Assembly: GCF_027887165.1 (NCBI RefSeq)
Contig: NC_077227.1
Coordinates: forward strand, 77,754,988 to 77,818,987
Reading direction: 5' to 3'
Length of the DNA stretch: 64,000 nt
Origin: Monodelphis domestica
Taxonomy: Eukaryota; Chordata; Mammalia; Didelphimorphia; Didelphidae
Shown: positions 12,072 to 23,800 of the stretch, piece after piece
How positions within the stretch are numbered: position 1 is the stretch's first letter
Layout of the letters: every line of letters starts with the position of its first letter
Translations under genes and position numbers: made by a program
Notes under the pieces: model-generated
Seen by the model: only the letters and a program-made list of their open reading frames with translations
Told to the model about the DNA's origin: nothing
Databases searched by the model: none

Positions 12072-12210
12072 TAATTTAAAAACCCTTACCTTCTGTCTTG
12101 GAGTCAATACTGTGTATTGGCTCCAAGGCAGAAGAGTGGTAAGGGCTAGGCAATGGGGGTCAAGTGACTTGCCCAGGGTCACACAGCTGGGAAGTGTCTG
12201 AGGCCAGATT
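12072..12210 (-). repeat. Marsupial tRNA-derived SINE, head missing
   Basis: Antisense tail (cccttaccttctgtcttg) and core. It stops at ggccagatt, where a second copy begins. Confidence 0.85.
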
Positions 12211-12393
12211 TTATTTTATTTTATTTTTAAGCTCTTATCTTCTGTGTTAGAATCAATACTGTGTATTGGTTCCCAGGTAGAAAAGGCTAAGCAATTGAAG
12301 TTAAGTGACTTGCCCATGATCACACAACTAGGAAGTGTCTGAGGTGATATTTGAACCCAGGTTCTATTGACTCCAGGTCTAACTCTCTGAGCC
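12211..12393 (-). repeat. Marsupial tRNA-derived SINE
   Basis: Second antisense copy placed head to tail after the first: tail gctcttatcttctgtgtt, reversed head ending in ctgagcc. Confidence 0.85.
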
Positions 12394-13365
12394 TTTCATG
12401 AATTTACATTCTAATGGAAGAAACAAGCACAAATAAAAAAGCATATAAAAATAAAAATAAAGTGAATATATCCCATGTATACAAGGAGGGAAGATCCAGT
12501 GTGGTTTGAGAAGAAGGGAACTAATCATTAGAGAATCATGAAAGGTTGCATCCAAAAGATGATATCTTCACTTTGTTTTAAAGGAAGGAAGGGACTCTCT
12601 GGAGTGGGGGGTAAAAAGAGAAGTCATTCCAAGTTTGGGGAACCACCAGTGCAAAGGCATGGAGATGGAAGATGAAGTGCAGTATATGAGGAACAGTGAA
12701 GAGATCAATTTGACTCAGAGAGGAGGGAACACAGTGTCTACTGAGACTGGAAAAATAGTTTGGAGCCATACTGTGGAGGGCTTCCATATTTTTTATACAA
12801 GAAGCAAATGGAAAATAATTGGAGTTAGTTAAGTAGAGGAGGCACATTGTCAGATCTGCTCTTTGGCAGTCATGTGTGGGATTGACTGAAGTGGTGAGAG
12901 ACTTGAGGGAGGAAGATCTATTAAAAGACTATTTCAGCAATCTAGACCAAAAGCAACGAGATTCAGAACTAAGGTGGCTTCCCATATGAATGGAGAGAAA
13001 AAGATCAGAGGTGAGAAATGTTGTCAAGACAGAAACAGCAGAAGTTGGTAACTGATCAGATACGTGAGGGGAGGAGGAGTTAAGGAAAGATGATGCTCAG
13101 ATTGCACGCCTGGGATACTGGAAGAATGATGGTGCCTTTGGCAGAAATATGGAAGTTTGGAAGAAGGGAGAGCTTGGGAGGGAAGATAATGAATGCAGTT
13201 TTACGGATTCTGAATTTAAGATGTCTCTGGGAAATCCAGTATGAAATGTCCAATAAGCAATCTAGGACTGAAGCTCTGGAGAGAGATAATAGCTGGAGGA
13301 TCAGGAAAGGCTTCATCCCAAAGATGATATTTGAGCTTAATTTTAAAGGAAAAGAGGGACTCTCT
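12394..13365 (-). repeat. L2/CR1-type LINE with reverse-transcriptase C-terminal sequence
   Basis: On the minus strand, 13080-13385 translates to LLDISYWISQRHLKF ... FIIFPPK, matching the L2/CR1 RT C-terminal pattern. It is a decayed fragment, not a gene. Another 3'-region phrase (atcaggaaaggcttcatccc) recurs at about 13301. Confidence 0.7.
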
Positions 13366-13620
13366 TCATATATACACACACACATATATATTTATTCATG
13401 TTTTCTATACACATTCACACACATGTATACACACCTTATTTGTACGTGTATGTATATATAGGCATATATGTGTGTATACATATGTGTGTATATATCAGAT
13501 AGTCAGGATAGATAGACAAACATAGATAAACAGTCAGTCAGACAGATAGACTGATTGATATATTTAGATAGACAGAAAGTCAGATAGATAGATAGATGAT
13601 AATCTGCACTGAATAGATAG
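13366..13620 (+). repeat. Complex TA/CA and GATA-type microsatellite
   Basis: Runs of acacac, tatata and gatagata motifs, imperfect. Confidence 0.8.
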
Positions 13621-14223
13621 GCAATGATAGGCAATAGATAATGAATTAGGAAGAAATCAAAGGATTACATTGATGCAGAGAAGTCCCAGCTGACTTTGGA
13701 TAATAAATTGGAAATACACCCAGTCAGCACAATTGTGAGACTTCCTCCAGCTTCATTCAATGAATTATGGGTGGAACTAGAAGTGGTGGATGATGGGAGT
13801 AATACAAGGCTGAGGTTTGACAACAGAAGAATGGCAATAGGGCAAAGAATTTAAGAGCCAAAGATAGTGCAGAATTGAAATAGCTAACTGGTAGGTTGAG
13901 ATAGGAAAGGGAAGAAAATGAAGCCCATATAAGAGTGATGGCCTGAAAAAAGTATTGAGGAGTAGGTGGAATAGAAGTCTTGATGAGAGCAAAGAACAGG
14001 TGTAGGAGGAGTAGAATACAAAAAGTGGAATAGAGAAAGGAGGTTCTGTTCAGAGAGGGGAAATGTCAAAATTTCCCATGAGAGAAGTAGAACACTTGTG
14101 GCCGATGGCAAGATCTAATGTGAGACTATGCCTATGTGTGATTTAGATGGAGCGAAGTCTTGGGACTTAAGGAGGTTGAAGAAAAGGCAATTTAGGAAGT
14201 TGTGGAGAACATCTCCATCATGA
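13621..14223. other. No gene recognised; probably decayed L2
   Basis: Purine-rich text resembling the antisense L2 just to the left (gaagtggtggatgatgg, aggttgagatagg). No domain is readable. Confidence 0.35.
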
Positions 14224-14394
14224 GTTCTTAACCACAGACCTGTGAGCTTGGGTTGTTTTGTTTTGTGTTTTTATATTTTGATAACTGCATTTTAACACAA
14301 TTGGTTTCCTTTGAAATCTTCTTTATTTTATTTTATGCAGGGTTCACCAAACTGTCAAAGGGATCTGTGCCACAAAAATGGTTAAGCACCCCCT
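14224..14394 (+). mobile_element. Short hAT-like non-autonomous element
   Basis: Second copy, opposite in orientation to 9396-9575: gagttcttaacca at one end and tggttaagcaccccc at the other form imperfect terminal inverted repeats. Confidence 0.5.
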
Positions 14395-14454
14395 TATCTG
14401 CATGGATATTAAAGCCCCTGGTATAAGGAGAGATTTATGAGATCATAGATCTAG

Positions 14455-14610
14455 AAGCCATCTTATCAACACTCACCCATTCTCTTTTCAATGCCTATCA
14501 CATTAGTCCAGGTTCTCATCACTCAATACCTAGACAACTGCTTTATTCTTCTATCTGATCTCTCTCCATGCATATGGGCATGCCCTTGTGGAAATGGCTT
14601 TTCATTGAGC
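14455..14610 (+). repeat. L2 LINE fragment
   Basis: L2 order: cattagtccaggttctcatc, then acctagacaactgcttta, then tctgatctctctcca. Confidence 0.55.
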
Positions 14611-14750
14611 TATCCACAGTCCCTCACCAGTTCCCCGTATTACCAGTTGCATACATCTGTGACATGACACACCTGGGTTGGAATCTGGGAAGGTTACCCA
14701 AATTAGATTCTATTTCTACTACACCAAATTGCTTGGCCTGTCAGTGAAAT

Positions 14751-14862
14751 GTGTTGTCCTACAGCCTGTCTATTTTCCCTGAACAGAACCTCTCAATATA
14801 TATTTCTATAATAGGAGACTTTCCATTGGGGCATAATCACCAAATCCTAGACTTAGCCCCTT
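14751..14862 (+). repeat. Left member of a diverged direct-repeat pair
   Basis: Shares tctataa-aggaactttcca-like text and the exact phrase gcataatcaccaaatc with 15769-15868. Confidence 0.45.
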
Positions 14863-15419
14863 TTTTTCTCTTTTTACCCTACTACTTTCTCACTATGATT
14901 TGTGGCTCTAGAACAGAGAAACACTAATATAACAGATTGAACCCAGGAACAGAACACAGGTACACAGCCTTGTTGGCTCCAGGACCAACCCAACTGGACT
15001 AAGCCCATAATTCCTGCTTCCTTCTATATATCCTACCTGCCTTAGTCCACAAAACAGGGTGGCACCATATAAAGAACAAATCTATGTTAGAAAGATTGGC
15101 AATCCTGGCTGGGTTTTACCCAGGACTCAGCCTGAACCCATCAAGGTTAGAAAACATCCATATCAAATAGACAGGACCAATTGCTCCCCTCCTTCCCTGC
15201 CTATGCAGAGAAGTGTCCATAGCATAGACTTCCCCAAAGACCATTCAACAAATACCCTACTGTCCTTTAGGAGTACTTACAAACCCAGGAAACACCATGC
15301 ATTATTTTAGCCTAACATGGCTAATAGATATGGCTATGGGGCAGGGGTTACTCCCCAAACCCAGCCTGGAGACTACTGAAGGACAATCTCTATTGAAGGC
15401 AAATGAACCCATAGGATCC

Positions 15420-15560
15420 AGGGCTAGAAGGGGCCACTGAGATCCAGACCAACCCCCTCACTTTAAAGACTAAGAAACCAAGAGGCAGAGAGATGAATTC
15501 ATTTGTCCAAAGTAGTTAAGTGGTCAGGCTAGATTTCCAAAGTATTCTAGGTCTTGTGAC
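15420..15560 (-). repeat. MIR3-like SINE
   Basis: Antisense: agggccactgagatcc, ctttaaagactaagaaacc, agatttccaaag. Confidence 0.4.
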
Positions 15561-15768
15561 ACCAAATCCAGTGCTATTTCCACTATCTTCCAAAGTAGGA
15601 GAAGGTACCCTAGGTTTCTAGGTATCATGGTGGATAGCATGCTAGACCAGGAAGACCTGAGTTCAAATGTGGTCTAGGTTTTAGGGGAAGAGCAAATGAG
15701 ATAATATTCATAAAGTGCTTAATAAATCCAGCTTCCTTTCTTTCCTTTCTTCCTTCCTTTTCTTCCTT

Positions 15769-15868
15769 CCTAGAGTTTGCCTATTCCCTAAACATGGGCA
15801 GTAGATCTTTCTATAACAGGAAACTTTGCATCCAGGCATAATCACCAAATCTAAACCCTGTTATATCA
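15769..15868 (+). repeat. Right member of a diverged direct-repeat pair
   Basis: Second copy about 1 kb from 14751-14862; the intervening sequence is unassigned. Confidence 0.45.
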
Positions 15869-15954
15869 TTGTATTCTATAGTGTTTTCAGTAGGTAATTT
15901 TTACCCCTATCCCATCAAATGAGACATGTGACTTTGTCGTGAAAAGAACTCTTT

Positions 15955-16157
15955 GAAAACAGCTGGGTGGCTCCAGTGAATTGAGAACCAGGTCCAGAAA
16001 CAGGAGGCCTTGGGTTCTAAAGTGGCTTGGACCCTTCCTAGCTGTGTGATCCTGGGCAAGTCACTTAACCCCCATTGCCTAGCCCTTACAGCTCTTCTGC
16101 CTTGGAACCAATACACAGTACTGATTAGATGAAAGGTAAGGATCTTTAAAAAAAAAA
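15955..16157 (+). repeat. Marsupial tRNA-derived SINE with 8-bp target duplication
   Basis: aactcttt at 15947-15954 and 16158-16165 flanks a full copy ending in a 12-nt A-run. Confidence 0.88.
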
Positions 16158-16238
16158 AACTCTTTCCAGAGGATTCAGGTGAACTTGTTTCTTTCCTGAG
16201 ACAATTAGGGCTCCATCCTAGTTAAAAAGTAGATTGTA

Positions 16239-16392
16239 GGGGCAGCTAGGTAGCACAGTGGATAGAGCAGCAGTCCTGGAGTCAAGAAGACCTGGGTTCA
16301 AATTTGACCTCAGACCCTTCCTAGTTGTGCAACACGGGGTAAATCACTTAACCCCAGGTGCCTAGCTCTTGCTAGGTAAGAGTTTAAAAAAA
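16239..16392 (+). repeat. Marsupial SINE, short-tail variant, with 15-bp target duplication
   Basis: Flanked by aaaaagtagattgta (16224-16238) and the same word with one mismatch (16393-16407). It lacks the cttctgccttggaacc tail. Confidence 0.88.
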
Positions 16393-16739
16393 AAAAAGTG
16401 GATTGTAAATTCCTGAAGGGCAAAGACCCTGCCTTGTTATCATTACATGATGAATGAGACATATTATTACAGGGGAAGAACACAGGCCCCCACATCAAAA
16501 GAACAGCTACTTAATTCCCATGTGGTAATGGGTAAGTCACTTCAGAGCTTTGTCATATGAGCTGGTGTCTAGTCATGCTTCCTCTATTCTTTACTAGAGC
16601 ATCGGTTGTTCACGTTGAGTATAAGACTTTACATTAATCCTATTAAATTAAAAACTTATTCCATTTGGTCCATTGTAGCCTATCAATATTGGTGCATATT
16701 CCTCTCCAGTCATAAAAAAATCATGATTTCGGTGAAAAG

Positions 16740-17050
16740 TACTGAATTTGAAGACTGAGGACCAGAATTCAGATCCCAGCTCTATCACTTTAACCTTGAA
16801 AATTGTATTGAGCCACTCTGGGCCTCATTTTTCTCATCTTCAAAATGAAGACATTGTGCTGATGACTTCAAGCTCTAAAACTATGATCCCCATGGCCTTG
16901 GTTTTCAAGTCTCAAATCCTAGAGTTCTTAGCTATATGGCTATCTACAAGTCACTTAACTACTCTGAGCTTATTTTCTCATCTGTAAAATGGGAGTATTA
17001 ATATCTACCTACATTATGAGACTACTTAAACATTATATAAATGTGAGTTC
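16740..17050 (+). repeat. Two MIR-like SINEs in tandem
   Basis: Each has a core plus a ctcatctgtaaaatg-type 3' phrase (16828-16848 and 16977-16991). Confidence 0.55.
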
Positions 17051-18104
17051 TTGTCATTACTTATTCATGTAATAACAGTGGCTATCACACAGAGGACAAT
17101 AAAGAAGAATATGGTGGATATGAGCAGCCTACAACATGTAACCAATGAAAAGGGAGAAGGAGAGGAAGCCCATGGACTGGTCAGGTAGCAAAGAACAAAG
17201 GATAAGAGATGAACAGCAACACAGCACTCCACTGGTATCTTCTAGATGTCAGGAGGAATCAAAAAAGTGTCTCCCTGGTTGGGTGACTCCTACAAGACAA
17301 ACTCATGGAAGCACATTAGCAAGAATCACAGTGGATTTGGAATCTGCATCCCCAGAGGGGGTAGCCAATTCAATGAGATCATAGATCCATTTGAGTAATT
17401 ATTAACCCAATTATTCATAAAAAGGGCACCCTGTACGTAGTAGCTACTCAGTAAATATCTTGTGAATGAAGTCATTACTTCATTAGCTTCCTATACACAA
17501 GTACAAAGCAGGAGCCAGGTCTAAACTGAAGCAACTAGTTTGGGGAGATGAGCAGGGCTCGAAAGCAGTCAGGGGATGAAGGATGGTGAGGAGGGGAAAA
17601 AAGGGAGTTGGGAGCTACAGAAGATAGAAGTGGGAAGGAGGGAGAGAGAAGGGAGAGAGACAGAGCAAACAGAGAGGAATGGGATAATAGAGGACATTTG
17701 CTTACCTCAATCAAGATTTCCCAAATTTACCAAGATTTTGAATCAAGGACATGGAGTTTAATATTGGCTCTGCCCTAATGATGTATGTGAATGGTAAGGT
17801 TATGGTAACATTTCATATGCATACTTTTTTTTTGTATTGAGATATAGATAGGTAGACAGGCAGATATATAGTATCACAGCATACAATGCACTAGTCTCAT
17901 GTCTCAAGATTGTGTGTATGAAATAGAAATGTTTTAGTCTAAAAAGTGCCAGTCTTGTGTGTCTGTCACCTGGCTCCAAATGACAGAATGCTCATTTCTC
18001 CATGGCTGTTCAGCTCCTCCTTGTGGCTACAATATAAGAGGAAGGCACCCGCCATGATGTAAGGAGCCTTTTGGCTACCACAGGGGAGAAAGGGACACAA
18101 AATT
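17051..18104. other. Downstream flank of GOLGA7B, no gene recognised
   Basis: Purine-rich unique-looking sequence at 17100-17770, then a (T)9 and a GATA-like patch near 17825-17870. The tail-to-tail neighbour expected from human synteny, CRTAC1, was not seen here. Confidence 0.35.
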
Positions 18105-20762
18105 CAAGGTCAAGCAGGTCCTTTTATTGGTTAAAAACAAAAGGCGTTTTTGTTCTTCATGCATGGACATCCATAAGGTAGGTGGAGATACATTGGTTTT
18201 AAATAAGGAACACTGCCATAAAACCAGAAAATACATTAACAAGCTGGGCCAGAAATGGCCAAATCTGCTCTTCTTATCCCTGTGGCTCAGGTGAGACAAG
18301 CCATAGTCACCTAGCCCTGACTATCTCTGGCCATGGCAGCCTGGACTGGTCTATTGACCAGGGCAAGTGTCCATGTGGCATTCCTCTGTTGGCAGAAATT
18401 GAATCCATCGTTCTTTCAAACTTTGGAGAACTCCTTGCTGGTTCTTTATGACCTGCTTCTTTGCATCCCCCCCCCATTGTGTATATGTGTTTTGGGGAGG
18501 GGATGAATTTAGAGGGGGGCTGAGTTCCCAGTTTCCTACTGGCCAGGCTATAATCCTCTTCACTTTCCTTGTGTCTCAGCTTTGGGGGAGAGATGCTCCC
18601 TGGTTTTTGTTGCTACAGGAACTGCGGGTAGGAGTTTGCTTTTTCTCTAGCCAAGTGGCACTTGCAGCAGCATAGCTGGGAATTCCCCCCATGGAAAAGC
18701 CAAGTCCTTGGCATGCCAACAGGCGAAGCCCCAATTATCCAGCCAATGTCTTCAGATACAATGGTTTCTTAGGTGGCTGGGAGGGCCACTGATGCTATAC
18801 CATGTTGATAGTCCCCAACTCAGAGCCATCATGAAGAACTGATTGACGGGGGATAGAGAAGAACCACAGCTTTTGTGGTGGACTAAAGGGAGAGGGTCTA
18901 AATAGTATAATCTTCCAGTGGCATAACCCCAATAGTTTGAAGCTGCCCTCCTGGAATCTGATTCCCTTCCTTTCCTTTCTACAGAGTAGAGATTAGGGTC
19001 TGGGAGGAAGAAGCCCCAGTAACAGGAGAGAAACTAGAAGTAATAGCACCTGGCATGGCAGCCCCTAGTCAAGAAGAGTAAGATCCCAGTCCCACAGCTA
19101 TTTACCTTCACAAGAATATAGGAGTGGGAGTGGGGAAGAGGGGGAAAGTCACTGACTTATGAAACTAAGACATTTCAGGGAAATCACAGCCTAATAATCA
19201 CAGGCAGAGCACCAGGAAGCCTGCCTGTAGGAAGGGACATATAGTCTCAAACACTACATGCCATCTTTCAATAGAATAAATCTCCCACTCACACACACAC
19301 ACATATCTGCCCAGTTCCTATGTGGGGACACACACACAAACCTGCTCAGTAACACAAAGCTACAATGGGAAAGAAATAAGTGAAGCAAGAATAGTAGGGA
19401 ACAGAGCTAGAGAAGAAGAGGGAGCTTTGGGTTAGAGGGACATGACTACAATGGAACTCAGCCATGTTAGTTCCCTACAAATAAAGTAAGGCTTGCCTTC
19501 CCTTCCTTTGAACCTACCCCTTCTCATTTCTCTCTGCCTTTGACATTAGTTACATTATTGAACAAAGGCTAAAGGAGCCCTCCCTTCCATAGGGGTCAGT
19601 GACCCAAATATTTCCATTCTGGCCATGATAAGGGTTCCATATTTTTCCCTTTAATCATCACTTCCTCGCAAATGTTCCCTTCCCAGGCAGATAGTCTTCA
19701 TTACAGAAGTAGAAACTCCTAAGACTAAAACTCTTCTCTTTCAGGTCTGAGACCTATAACTAGTTTCTCCATAAAAAAAATAATAACTCTGGGTTAAAGC
19801 TCCATGGAAGACATGGGAATGCCTTCCTTCCCTTCTTTCTTTGGCCATTGGCCTATTGCTACTGTTGGACCTGGCCCTGACCAGAGTATCTCTTCCTGCC
19901 CACTTTGCTAGGGAGAAGAAAGCAAAAGTCAGGGAGGTTTTCAATCCTGGAAAGATGAGAGGTCCTTGAGAAAAGCCTGGGACTTGGTCCTTCCAGCCTC
20001 CACAGAGAATGGATTAGAGAAGTCCTCCTGTAATTTTCATTGCCCCAAATTCCTATGGGAAGATGGTTCACAGACAGGATGAGACCTCAGGATAGCGTCA
20101 GAAAGCAAGAGAGGAGAGAGATTATGGGGAAGACACTAGAGGGAAAGAGCAGGCAAAAGAATATAGGAGAGTTGTTTGTGTAGTCAACCCATTGCATTTG
20201 GCAGGGGAAGCATTTGGATTTTGGGGTACAGAAACCCAGTGTTTGGGGTCCTATAGGCTAAGGAATCATGCAGGGTGAGGTATTGTCCAGGTTTTATAGC
20301 CTCTGCTCAGCTCAGGCATAGAAGGTCCCCTCTTGGGCAATCTCTAAGAGAGAAGCTGCTGGAAGGGAAATGGGACCTCAATAGGAGAGACCCTCTGAGG
20401 GAAAGAGCCCCTTAATGGTATCCCAGGCATGGCACTCCTCCTTAGCAGGAGGAACAAAAAAGAACACTCCAGTGGACAAAGAGGAGTCAGGCCTGGGAAG
20501 GGGTATGTCCATATGGGGACAACTCCTACTGTGAGGGCACCTGAGCAGTAAAGAGTAGTCCCCTTCCCATCAGAGACCCCTGGAGGTTAGCTGCCCACAG
20601 TTTAATCTCAGGGCCAGCCACCCTCTTCCCTCCCCACCCCACCCCAATGGAGTGGCAGGTAGAGAGGGCGACTCAGAAGCGGGTGCTCTGGTAGCGCAGC
20701 CTACGAAGATCTGAGAGGCCCTCATCCCGGCAGTACAGCTCCCTGCAGGGACTCTCGGCCAG
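18105..20762 (-). other. GOLGA7B: GOLGA7B 3' UTR (inferred)
   Basis: From the stop codon down to the AATAAA near 18123 I see no SINE, LINE or LTR sequence, in contrast to the rest of the window, as expected for a terminal exon. A weaker ATTAAA on the minus strand (19650-19655) could give a shorter transcript. A CA-rich stretch lies at 19286-19340. The extent is inference; transcript data would settle it. Confidence 0.6.
18123..18128 (-). terminator. GOLGA7B: Candidate poly(A) signal AATAAA of GOLGA7B
   Basis: Plus-strand tttatt reads AATAAA on the gene strand. It is followed about 20-30 nt downstream by a T/G-rich stretch (TTTTGTGTCC), the usual layout of a cleavage site. It is the best canonical signal seen downstream of the stop codon. 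Confidence 0.55.
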
Positions 20763-20876
20763 TCACCGGCCCCCTGCCCCTCCACCCCCTCCACTGCTGG
20801 CACTGCCGCTGCTGCTGGAACTCCCACTGCTGGCACTGCCACTGCTGCAACGGTCCTCATAGATGGAGATCTCAAT
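20763..20876 (-). CDS. GOLGA7B: GOLGA7B coding exon 5 (37 codons plus stop)
   Basis: The exon encodes residues 132-168 and ends with CGG TGA. It starts [10 protein letters not shown] after the acceptor cttccacag. Residues 142-168 consist only of Ser, Gly and Ala plus a final Arg. The block SSGSASSG occurs twice (142-149 and 153-160), encoded by nearly identical DNA 33 nt apart, which suggests slippage. Confidence 0.95.
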   Translation of the reverse strand: MEISIYEDRCSSGSASSGSSSSSGSASSGGGGGAGGR

Positions 20877-23800
20877 CTGTGGAAGAGGCAGGTTAAGGAA
20901 GATCAGTGACCTCCTCTGGTCCCTATGTCAGTCAAGTGGTCTGTCTGAGAGTGTACCATTAGCATAAGAGGATCCCAACTCATGGGTCTGTTTGCCATCT
21001 CCCATCTGGCTGCCTTTGCCATCTTTCCTTAATGCCCATCTCCCATGGATGAGGAACATAGAGAAGTAGTGTGGGGTGAAACCCAAGGGAGATGATGTGG
21101 AGGGAACTAGTGGCTTGTCACCTTCCCTAAAACCATCACTCAGTGTGGACCCCCAAAGGAGCTCCTCATAGCCTCCCTGCAGACATCAGATATTACTCAA
21201 CGGTCACCAGATGGCCAGCTATCCAAAGCAGTTCTTACTCTCCTAAGACCCGCCCTTAACTTCATAGGATCAGAGAGAGAGAGAGCTAGAAGGGACCATG
21301 AAGCACATGTAGACCAACCCTTTATTTTACAAACGAGGAAACTGGGGTTCAGAGAAATAAATGATTTTCACCAACCATTCCCCACCCCCCTAGGCATTTG
21401 GAGCAGGGTTCTACAGATTGAACTTCCAGAAACTCTGATCCCTAAGATGGTGCAACTACTAAGCTTTGGCATTCCCTCCCTGGGATTGATGACCCATCCC
21501 ACTCTATCTAGACCAGACCAGATCTGCTCTGCCACCATGAATTCCAGCCCAGTCTCTACCTCATGCCTTGGATGTAATCAAATCAAGGCTACTATTGCTT
21601 CTACAGGAAGTAGCAAAAAATGTTAATAAGTATTCACTTGGGAGGCAACTCGGTAGAGTAGATAACCAGGCTGGAAGCCAGAGAGACCTGAGTTGAAGTC
21701 CTGCCACCTTACATAGTGAGAACTTCTTAGTGCTTTTGGTACCTTCTTTGGTAGAGGGGGTTCTCTATACCAATAAAATCGCAGGTCTAGTCCCTGTTCT
21801 CCATAGATTAATTCATCATCCTTGCCCTTTCCCTGTCCACCAATCCAGAACCATTTCCATTCATCACTTAGAGATATGGATACCTGCCCACTGTTCCCCC
21901 AGCCCAGCCCCAGCCCCATCAGTCACAATCATAAAGGATACAACCCTCATTCCTCGTTCCACAGGGTCAGTGAGAAGGAGGCCCCGAGGAGCAAAGATCT
22001 TCTCATTCTGCTCTTGGATATATCTGGAAATTTTCTTGAGGACCTGTTCAGAGGGTGTTAGTTAGCAAAGAAGATGATCATGGGTGCAAGACAGTAGGAA
22101 GGGGAAATAGGAATAGAGCGAATATGGGGTTCGGGGAGGGAAGCGCAGGATGAAAAAGGATGAGAGAGCTATTTGTGGGTCTGGGATGGGAGCCACCTTT
22201 TCATAATGGGTCTCCATGCAGAGGAAGATAAAGTATGCCGTGGCACAGGCCAGACACCCCTCTAGGTAGGAGCTGCCCCCAATTTTCTCAGCCTCAGCAT
22301 AGAAGTTGTTGAGAGTCTTCACAGTCTCTTCAAACAGCTGCCGCTCAATCTGGAGGAAGAGCAAGATGGAAAGCCTGGTTTAAGGGTCTGGAGATGACAA
22401 GCCTTAACGGAAAGCTGGCAGGGATGAGAGGGGTGTCTCAGGATTCCTATTTGCTGTGTGTCTGTGATGTGTGTGTGGCCCACACATAGGGAGAGAAGAA
22501 ATGCAGGCAAGACAGTCTGCCCTTGAAGATACATGAGGGCTTTACCCATGGAACTTAAATCACTTCAAGAAAGTGGGATGAGACGCTGTGCTGCCTGTCA
22601 AGGGAGGCCTGGAATCTTTTTCCCCAGAGAGAGCTAAACAGAAACATCCAGGCTTTGAATGGTTGAGATCCTCTTTGGCCAGATGGCAAGGGGACAGACG
22701 GGACCTGCCTTGCAGGTATTTCACAAATCATTAGGCTGTAGAATTTCTACTGGCCCCACCCACATTTCCCTAGGGCTCCCTCCAAGCCACCCCCACAACC
22801 TGCCAGGGCTTCCCTGATCACTAAGCTCAGAAACCACAGATGTCTGTCTGCCTGGAGCCAAAGCTCTCCAAGGAGGAGGTAAGGAGCTGTGGGACTCCTA
22901 GTTTCTTCCCTAAGACAACTGAATGGGAAAAAAGTAAAGAAAGTGCCATCTTTCTATAATGTGATCTCTGCCCCTATGACTGTTCTATTCTCCAGGGTTA
23001 AATGGCTCCAGAAGGTTTGCATTTGCCTGGGGCTGGCCCAGGGGCGAGGAATGGGTTGGCATCTTTCTAGAAGGTTGGCCAAGGACAGGAAGCAATGAAG
23101 ACTACTCTGGACCATGCTTAAAAATCCATGTCTCTTGTCAGTGGCCTAGCATCCTTATCTGCCTGGTTGGATAAATGCAAGTCATCAGATGTGGCTGGTC
23201 TCTCTCTCCTGGCTGGTGGAAACTGGGTGATCTGGAACCCAGAGCCAAACCCAGCTGTGCCATCACCAAGCTTCCTTGAAGGCCCTGGCCTGAGTTCAAG
23301 AGTCATACCTACATGGGGTTTGGGCATGCTCAAGAGTCCCTAACTAAGCTTCATTTCTGAGGTTACTTCCTCTCTACTATATATTTCTTTTATATGCAAT
23401 TAGTATGAATAATTAATCTAGATGCAATGGTCATACTATCCAAATTTCATTTCATATTTCTAGTAGTAGACTGGTACAAATTATCATACTTTACATATAG
23501 TTAAAATAGTGCCATTAGAATAATTCAACCAGTTCCCAGGATCTATTATTTGCCCTATTCCGGACCTGGCTGTACATAGTTTTGAATGTCATCTCCCTCC
23601 TTAGAATGTGAATTCCTTGAGGGCAATGAGGGCAATTCCTTGTCTTCTGCCTTCCTTTGTAACCCTAACACCTAGCACAGAGCCTGGCACATAGCAAGTG
23701 TCTAATAAATATTTGCTGGCTGACTGCTGACTAATACAGACCTGTTTTCCACAGTGCATGGACAAGAGGGTATTTGGACTCCAGGTTCATTCATTCTCCC

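Noticed and set aside
13080..13385. 101-codon minus-strand frame with LLDISYWISQRHLKF
   Set aside because: It is recognisable L2/CR1 reverse-transcriptase remnant, not a host gene.
1..18104. 3' exons of CRTAC1, the expected tail-to-tail neighbour of GOLGA7B in human
   Set aside because: No EGF-like or integrin-alpha-like coding sequence is visible on the plus strand; the gene may lie beyond the window because marsupial intergenic distances are larger.
21942..21950. Alternative exon 4 donor AGG|gttgta
   Set aside because: It would drop the Val of the RVIEIS junction; GTT|gtatcc preserves the family sequence.
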